Assembly (NCBI GenBank): GCA_050699055.1
Contig: JBOHCT010000080.1
Location: forward strand, 1 to 17,604
Length of the DNA stretch: 17,604 nucleotides
Source: JBOHCT01 sp050699055
GTDB taxonomy: Bacteria > Actinomycetota > Actinomycetes > Streptosporangiales > JBOHCT01
Direction of reading: 5' to 3'
Under the pieces are notes generated by a model. The model was not told where the DNA came from, made no database searches, and saw nothing but the letters and a program-made list of their open reading frames with translations. A program made the translations under genes and the position numbers. This document shows positions 13,814-17,604 of this stretch, piece by piece; positions within the stretch are counted from its first letter, which is position 1; every line of letters starts with the position of its first letter.

Positions 13814-14947
13814 ATGTCGGGTATGCCTCGCTTCGCCTCACGCGCGGCGATGCCGGTTGGTGTCGCCGCCATCGCGGCCGCCGCGGTTGGCCTCGGGCCC
13901 ACGCTCGTGGCCGCCGCCAAGCCGAGTCCTCCTCCGGTCACGGCGAAGCAGCTCCTCGTCAGGGCCCAGAACACTCACATCCAGACGTTGTCGGGCACGA
14001 TCGGCACCCATACCGATCTCGGCCTCCCCGAGTTGCCCGACAACGCGAACACCGACATGCGTGGGCCACTCAAGGCACTCACGTCCGATCACACCGTGCG
14101 TGTCGCGCTCGACGGGCCGAAGCGGCAGCGGGTGCAGGTCCTCGACAAGCTCGCCGAGCGCGACCTCATCCACAACGGCCGCGACGTCTGGGCGTACGAC
14201 AGCAAGGCCAACAAGGTCACGCACTGGCGGCTGCCCGCTGGGTCCGGCGGATCCCACGCCGATCGCGACCAGGCACCGTCCGCGCCGACACCGCAGCGCC
14301 TCGCGCAGCGGTTCCTCGACAAGGCCGGCAAGACCACCAAGGTCTCGGTCGACGGGACCGCGACGGTCGCGGGCCGCGACGCGTACGTCCTCGACCTCGC
14401 GCCGAAGGCGCAGGAGAGCACGATCGGGTCGGTGAAGGTCTACGTCGACGCCGACAACAGCGTTCCGCTCCGGGTCTCGGTCACGCCTCGCACGGGCGGG
14501 CCGCCAGCGGTCGACGTCGGCTTCAGTGACGTGTCCTTCAGCACGCCGCCCGCGTCGCGCTTCGACTTCACGCCGCCGAAGGGCGCGACGGTGAAGCAGG
14601 GGCGGCTCCCGGCGGGCGACATGCCGACGCGGATGTTCCACCATTCCGCTCACCGGTCGACGGCCAATGGCAACGGGTCGCATGGATCGGAGCGGGCGAC
14701 CCCGGGCGCCGCGCACCAGATGGCCGGTATGAGCCACAAGGTGATCGGCCACGGCTGGACCGCCGTTCTCGAGTCCAAGGTCGGTCCCGGCGTCGCGTCG
14801 ATGCCGATCGTACGCTCGGGGCAGCGTGTCGACGGAGGGCGTCTCGTCACGACCCGCCTCGTGAACGCCCTCGTCACCGACGACGGCCACGTGTACGTCG
14901 GGGCGGTCACCCCGCGGGCCCTGCTCGACGCCGCGGGACACTCGTGA
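13814..14947 (+). CDS. Secreted LolA/RseB-like protein
   Basis: From the ATG at 13814 the product is 377 residues. A Sec-type signal peptide (MSGMPRFASRAAMPVGVAAI and on) probably ends near LVAAAK at residue ~36. A LolA-like domain (COG2834 type) follows: LSGTIGTHTDLGLPELPD, HTVRVALDGPKRQRVQVLDKLAERDLIHNGRDVWAYDS, and a second half with TATVAGRDAYVLDLAP and IGSVKVYVDADNSVPLRVSV. A His/Gly/Ser-rich linker and a C-terminal conserved segment (GWTAVLESKVGPGVASMPIV to VTPRALLDAAGHS) close it. The fold binds lipids or acyl chains in LolA and RseB; in Gram-positives the ligand is unknown. GGGAGCGG lies just upstream of the start; GTG at 13811 is an alternative. It probably forms an operon with the following ABC transporter. 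Confidence 0.85.
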   Translation: MSGMPRFASRAAMPVGVAAIAAAAVGLGPTLVAAAKPSPPPVTAKQLLVRAQNTHIQTLSGTIGTHTDLGLPELPDNANTDMRGPLKALTSDHTVRVALDGPKRQRVQVLDKLAERDLIHNGRDVWAYDSKANKVTHWRLPAGSGGSHADRDQAPSAPTPQRLAQRFLDKAGKTTKVSVDGTATVAGRDAYVLDLAPKAQESTIGSVKVYVDADNSVPLRVSVTPRTGGPPAVDVGFSDVSFSTPPASRFDFTPPKGATVKQGRLPAGDMPTRMFHHSAHRSTANGNGSHGSERATPGAAHQMAGMSHKVIGHGWTAVLESKVGPGVASMPIVRSGQRVDGGRLVTTRLVNALVTDDGHVYVGAVTPRALLDAAGHS

Positions 14948-15083
14948 CCCCAGTGTCGCGTCACGGAAGTCTTCTTCGCCCTGGCGACGCCCAGGCGGCG
15001 CCTCGCTTCGTTGTCGTCAGTCGACGCAGGCCCACTGCGCCTCCGTCCTCCGCCTTGCGATCCATCCGCCTGGACCGCCGCCA
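14948..15083 (+). other. Spacer between LolA-like and ABC ATPase genes
   Basis: These 136 bases hold no gene and no strong terminator; only a weak CCTGG/CCAGG hairpin is visible near 14981. This is compatible with read-through from the LolA-like gene into the transporter genes. The ATPase start at 15084 lacks a clear ribosome-binding site, so its true start may differ. Confidence 0.4.
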
Positions 15084-16082
15084 ATGACAAAGGACCTCCG
15101 TAACGCGACACTGCCGCAGGCGGCCACGCGCGAGAGCGCCGGCGGCGCCGAGCGGCTCGCCGTGGCCACCGAGGGGCTCAGGAAGCGGTTCCGTGGCGGC
15201 CAGGTCGCGGTCGATGACCTCGGCCTGGCCGTCCCGGCGGGGAGCGTCTTCGGCTTCCTCGGGCCCAACGGCTCGGGCAAGACGACGACCATCCGCATGC
15301 TGCTCGGGCTCATGACCCCGACGGCCGGCACGGCGCACCTCCTGGGGGCACCTATGCCCGCGGCGGGGCGTTCGGTGCTGCCGCGGGTCGGGGCGCTGAT
15401 CGAGGGGCCCGCGCTGTACCCGCACCTGTCCGGACGAGACAATCTGACCCGGTTCGACGCGGCCGACCCCACATCCGATCCCCGGACCCGCAGCGAGCGG
15501 GTCGGCCACGCGCTCGAACGAGTGGGGCTTTCCGCGGCCTCACGCAAGCGCTGCCGTGCCTACTCCCTCGGGATGCGGCAGCGGCTCGCCCTCGCCTCCG
15601 CCCTGCTCCGCCCGCGCGAGCTGCTGGTCCTCGACGAGCCGACGAACGGGCTCGACCCGCAGGGCACCCGCGAGATCCGTACCCTCGTACGCGATCTCGC
15701 CCGCGACGGCGCCACCGTCTTCCTTTCCTCCCACCTGCTCGCCGAGGTCGAGCAGGTGTGCGAGCACGCGGCCGTGCTGAGCCGGGGGCGGCTCGTCGCG
15801 CAGGGCGCGGTGGCCGACATCCGGCGTTCCCTGCGGACGCGGCTCGTCGTCCTCACACCCGACACCGAACGTGCCACGAAGGTGCTGAACGACCTTGGGG
15901 TCACCGACCTGGCCGTGGAGGATGGCCGGGTGAGCTGCGACCCGAGCGCGGTCGCGCCGGATGACGCCTGCCGGGCGCTGGTCCTCGCGGAGGTGCGGGT
16001 GGTCGGGCTCACCACCGAGAACGCGTCGCTGGAGGACGCCTACGTCGCGCTCACCGGGGAGGGCTTCGATGTTGCGGAGTAG
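15084..16082 (+). CDS. ABC transporter ATP-binding protein, BcrA/DrrA-like
   Basis: This 332-residue nucleotide-binding subunit has Walker A GPNGSGKTT at 60-68, the signature YSLGMRQR near 160-167, Walker B LLVLDEPTNGLD at 180-191, and the switch His217 in SSHLL. The EGPALYPHLSGRDNL segment is typical of the bacitracin/lantibiotic or drug exporter group (BcrA/DrrA). A C-terminal domain after residue ~240 (RTRLVVLTPDTERATKVLNDLG to SLEDAYVALTG) fits the same group. The ATG at 15084 begins a ~25-residue N-terminal extension with no clear ribosome-binding site. It overlaps the permease gene by 14 nt. It powers ATP-driven export or removal of an unknown, probably hydrophobic substrate. Confidence 0.93.
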   Translation: MTKDLRNATLPQAATRESAGGAERLAVATEGLRKRFRGGQVAVDDLGLAVPAGSVFGFLGPNGSGKTTTIRMLLGLMTPTAGTAHLLGAPMPAAGRSVLPRVGALIEGPALYPHLSGRDNLTRFDAADPTSDPRTRSERVGHALERVGLSAASRKRCRAYSLGMRQRLALASALLRPRELLVLDEPTNGLDPQGTREIRTLVRDLARDGATVFLSSHLLAEVEQVCEHAAVLSRGRLVAQGAVADIRRSLRTRLVVLTPDTERATKVLNDLGVTDLAVEDGRVSCDPSAVAPDDACRALVLAEVRVVGLTTENASLEDAYVALTGEGFDVAE

Positions 16083-16881
16083 CGTCTCGCTGCTCGGCTC
16101 AGAGCTCGGGCTGGTGTTCCGCAGGCTGCGTACGCTCGTGCTGCTCGTCGTGCTCGCCTGCGTGCCGGCCGCTATCGGGATCGCGGTGTGGGTGCGCAGC
16201 GGCGGCGGCGGTCCGGCGTTCGCGAACCAGCTGACCAACAATGGGCTGTTCCTCGTCTTCACCGGCTTGGTCGTAACCCTCCCGTTCTTCCTGCCGCTGA
16301 CCGTGGGCGTCGTGGCCGGTGACAGCGTGGCGGGAGAGGCGAACCGCGGTACGCTGCGCTACCTGCTCGTCGCGCCCGCCGGTCGGACGCGGCTGCTGCT
16401 GGTGAAGTTCGGCGGTGTGATGGCGTACTGCTTCGCGGCGACGTTCGTGGTGGCGGCGACCGGGCTGGTGGTCGGGGCGGCCTTGTTTCCCCTCGGCAAG
16501 GTCACCCTGCTGTCCGGCGACACGATCGGGCTCGGGGCAGCCCTGCTCCGGGCGCTGATCATCGCGGTAGTGGTGGCGCTGTCGCTGGTCGGGCTCGCCG
16601 CGATCGGACTGTTCGTCTCGACGCTGACGGGTACGCCGATCGCCGCGATGGCGGCGACCGTGGGGGCCGCCATCGCCGTCCAGATCGTCGACACGATCCC
16701 ACAGCTCGCGGTGCTGCATCCGTGGCTGTTCAGCCACTACTGGATGTCGTTCGCCGGCCTGCTGCGGCAGCCCATCTTCACCGGCGACATCGTCCACAAC
16801 CTGCTGCTTCAGGCCGGCTACCTCGCGGTCTTCGGCGCGGCGGCGTGGGCGCGCTTCACCAGCCGCGACATCGCGGTGTGA
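16069..16881 (+). CDS. ABC-2 type permease, BcrB-like
   Basis: The 270-residue product has about six membrane helices: TLVLLVVLACVPAAIGIAVW, LFLVFTGLVVTLPFFLPLTV, YCFAATFVVAATGLVVGAAL, LLRALIIAVVVALSLVGLAA, an Ala/Val-rich helix around AAMAATVGAAIAVQIV, and LLLQAGYLAVFGAAAW. The cytoplasmic loop GDSVAGEANRGTLRYLLVAPAGRTRLLLVKF is the hallmark of ABC-2 permeases and couples to the ATPase. The start is the ATG at 16069, supported by GGGGAGGG upstream inside the ATPase gene; the frame extends upstream only as a shadow. The 14-nt overlap shows tight coupling with the ATPase. The substrate is unknown; the LolA-like neighbour suggests a lipid-like ligand. Confidence 0.92.
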   Translation: MLRSSVSLLGSELGLVFRRLRTLVLLVVLACVPAAIGIAVWVRSGGGGPAFANQLTNNGLFLVFTGLVVTLPFFLPLTVGVVAGDSVAGEANRGTLRYLLVAPAGRTRLLLVKFGGVMAYCFAATFVVAATGLVVGAALFPLGKVTLLSGDTIGLGAALLRALIIAVVVALSLVGLAAIGLFVSTLTGTPIAAMAATVGAAIAVQIVDTIPQLAVLHPWLFSHYWMSFAGLLRQPIFTGDIVHNLLLQAGYLAVFGAAAWARFTSRDIAV

Positions 16882-16950
16882 CCTCCGATCGGCCCTCTCC
16901 TCCTCAGCTCCAGCCTCTCAGCTCGCCCCATTCCTCGCGTCCGATCTCCG

Positions 16951-17032
16951 CGATCACGTTTGCCTTTGAAATGACCACGCGTGCGTCTGAAACGTCCCGA
17001 TTCCACGGGCATTTGCAAGGAGAACGTGATCG
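16951..17032. repeat. Dispersed structured repeat, copy B
   Basis: This 82-nt element is bounded by CGATCACGTT and AACGTGATCG, a perfect 10-bp inverted repeat. The arms remain similar further in: the left arm continues as TGCCTTTGAAATGACC and the reverse complement of the right arm as CTCCTTGCAAATGCCC, so both ends look like copies of one ~26-bp half-site. GAAATGACC and GAAACGTCC form an internal imperfect direct repeat. It aligns along its length with copy A at 6693-6773. It lies between the convergent stops of the permease and korB. Confidence 0.78.
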
Positions 17033-17086
17033 TCGGGCCGGAGGAGACCGGATGTCAAGGTTCGTCGAGCGCAAGGCGCGGCGCGG

Positions 17087-17604
17087 TCAGCCGACGTGCC
17101 AGGTGTCGCCGGAGGCGAGGAGGTCGGCGAGGTCGCCCTCGCCGTGACGGGTGATGGCGTCATCGATCTGGGCCCGGAGCATGTCGTCGTAGGCGGGCCG
17201 GGTGACGTCGCGGAAGATCCCGATCGGGGTGTGGGAGAACGCCTGGTCGTCGAGGCGGGACAGGGCGAACGCCCGGGAGGGGTCGACGGTGTGCGCGTCG
17301 TGGACGAGTACGTCGGGGTCGTCGCCGCCGCAGACCCCCAGCGCGCCGGTATGCGGGTCGCGGCGGACGCCCTTCTCGGCGTCGGCGCCGAAGCGGATGG
17401 GTTGGCCGTGCTCGAGGCGTACGAGCCTTTCGTCGCGGGTCTGCGGGCTCTTCAGCGGCTCGTACGCGTCGTCGTTGTAGATCGGGCAGTTTTGCAGGAT
17501 CTCGACCAGGGCGGCGCCCTTGTGGTCGGCGGCGCCGCGCAGCGCGGTGGTGAGCTGCGCCCGGTCGGAGTCGAGCACCCGCGCCACGTACGACGCTTCG
17601 GCGC
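17087..17604 (-). CDS. korB: 2-oxoacid:ferredoxin oxidoreductase beta subunit, 3' part
   Basis: Only the C-terminal ~172 residues are in the window; the 5' part lies beyond the right edge. The sequence closely follows actinobacterial KorB C-termini: GAALVEILQNCPIYNDDAYEPLK, LVRLEHGQPIRFGADAEKGVRRD, DDPDVLVHDAHTVDPSRAFALSRLDDQAFSHTPIGIFR and the end DLADLLASGDTWHVG. KorB binds thiamine diphosphate and an iron-sulfur cluster and, with KorA, oxidises 2-oxoglutarate (or a similar oxoacid) to an acyl-CoA while reducing ferredoxin. The cofactor-binding motifs lie outside the window. korA is expected just upstream on the same strand. The reading frame is intact and the stop is normal. Confidence 0.92.
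   Translation of the reverse strand, partial: AEASYVARVLDSDRAQLTTALRGAADHKGAALVEILQNCPIYNDDAYEPLKSPQTRDERLVRLEHGQPIRFGADAEKGVRRDPHTGALGVCGGDDPDVLVHDAHTVDPSRAFALSRLDDQAFSHTPIGIFRDVTRPAYDDMLRAQIDDAITRHGEGDLADLLASGDTWHVG

Overview
The window is very GC-rich, uses strongly GC-biased codons with frequent GTG starts, and carries typical actinobacterial families: a KorB-type 2-oxoacid:ferredoxin oxidoreductase, a secreted LolA-like protein beside an ABC exporter, Lipoprotein_15-type secreted repeats, and a fused fatty-acyl-reductase/HAD protein. It most likely comes from a high-GC Actinomycetota chromosome. A filamentous Streptosporangiales-like host (Actinomadura or Nonomuraea-like) is a guess. There are no rRNA, tRNA, CRISPR, transposase or phage genes.

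Layout. Bases 1-162 hold no convincing gene. Bases 163-1086 (+) encode an AlkA-like DNA glycosylase. It converges with an EamA/RhtA-type exporter gene (1104-1820, -) that appears to have lost its 5' end. Next on the minus strand are a lipoprotein with the COG4315 secreted repeat (1852-2361) and a four-helix membrane protein (2392-2943), 30 nt apart. A VapC toxin / Phd-like antitoxin pair (3086-3783, -) follows, overlapping by 4 nt, with a palindromic operator candidate upstream. A pentapeptide-repeat protein (3862-4518, -) is divergent from a class C beta-lactamase-fold serine hydrolase (4611-5846, +).

The centre of the window (5921-12962, -) is the most interesting part: five collinear lipid or hydroxy-acid genes. 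In transcription order they are an acyl reductase (SDR) fused to a HAD-IB domain, a zinc alcohol dehydrogenase (4-nt overlap), a LarA-like nickel-pincer racemase homologue (9-nt gap), and two PlsC-type acyltransferases. Each acyltransferase is preceded by a 115-nt gap holding an inverted-repeat element. The set looks like a pathway that reduces an acyl chain, handles a 2-hydroxy acid or alcohol intermediate and transfers acyl groups to a glycerol-phosphate-like acceptor. No gene for making the LarA cofactor is present.

The right part has a small hypothetical gene (13243-13509, -). It is divergent from a three-gene operon (13814-16881, +) encoding a secreted LolA/RseB-like protein and a BcrAB-like ABC transporter (ATPase and permease overlapping by 14 nt). 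The window ends in the 3' part of korB (17087-17604, -).

Non-coding structure is unusually informative. An 81/82-nt element with CGATCACGTT-type inverted ends occurs twice (6693-6773 and 16951-17032). A separate perfect 17-bp inverted repeat lies at 7710-7767. Hairpins lie upstream of the LolA-like operon and of the lipid cluster.
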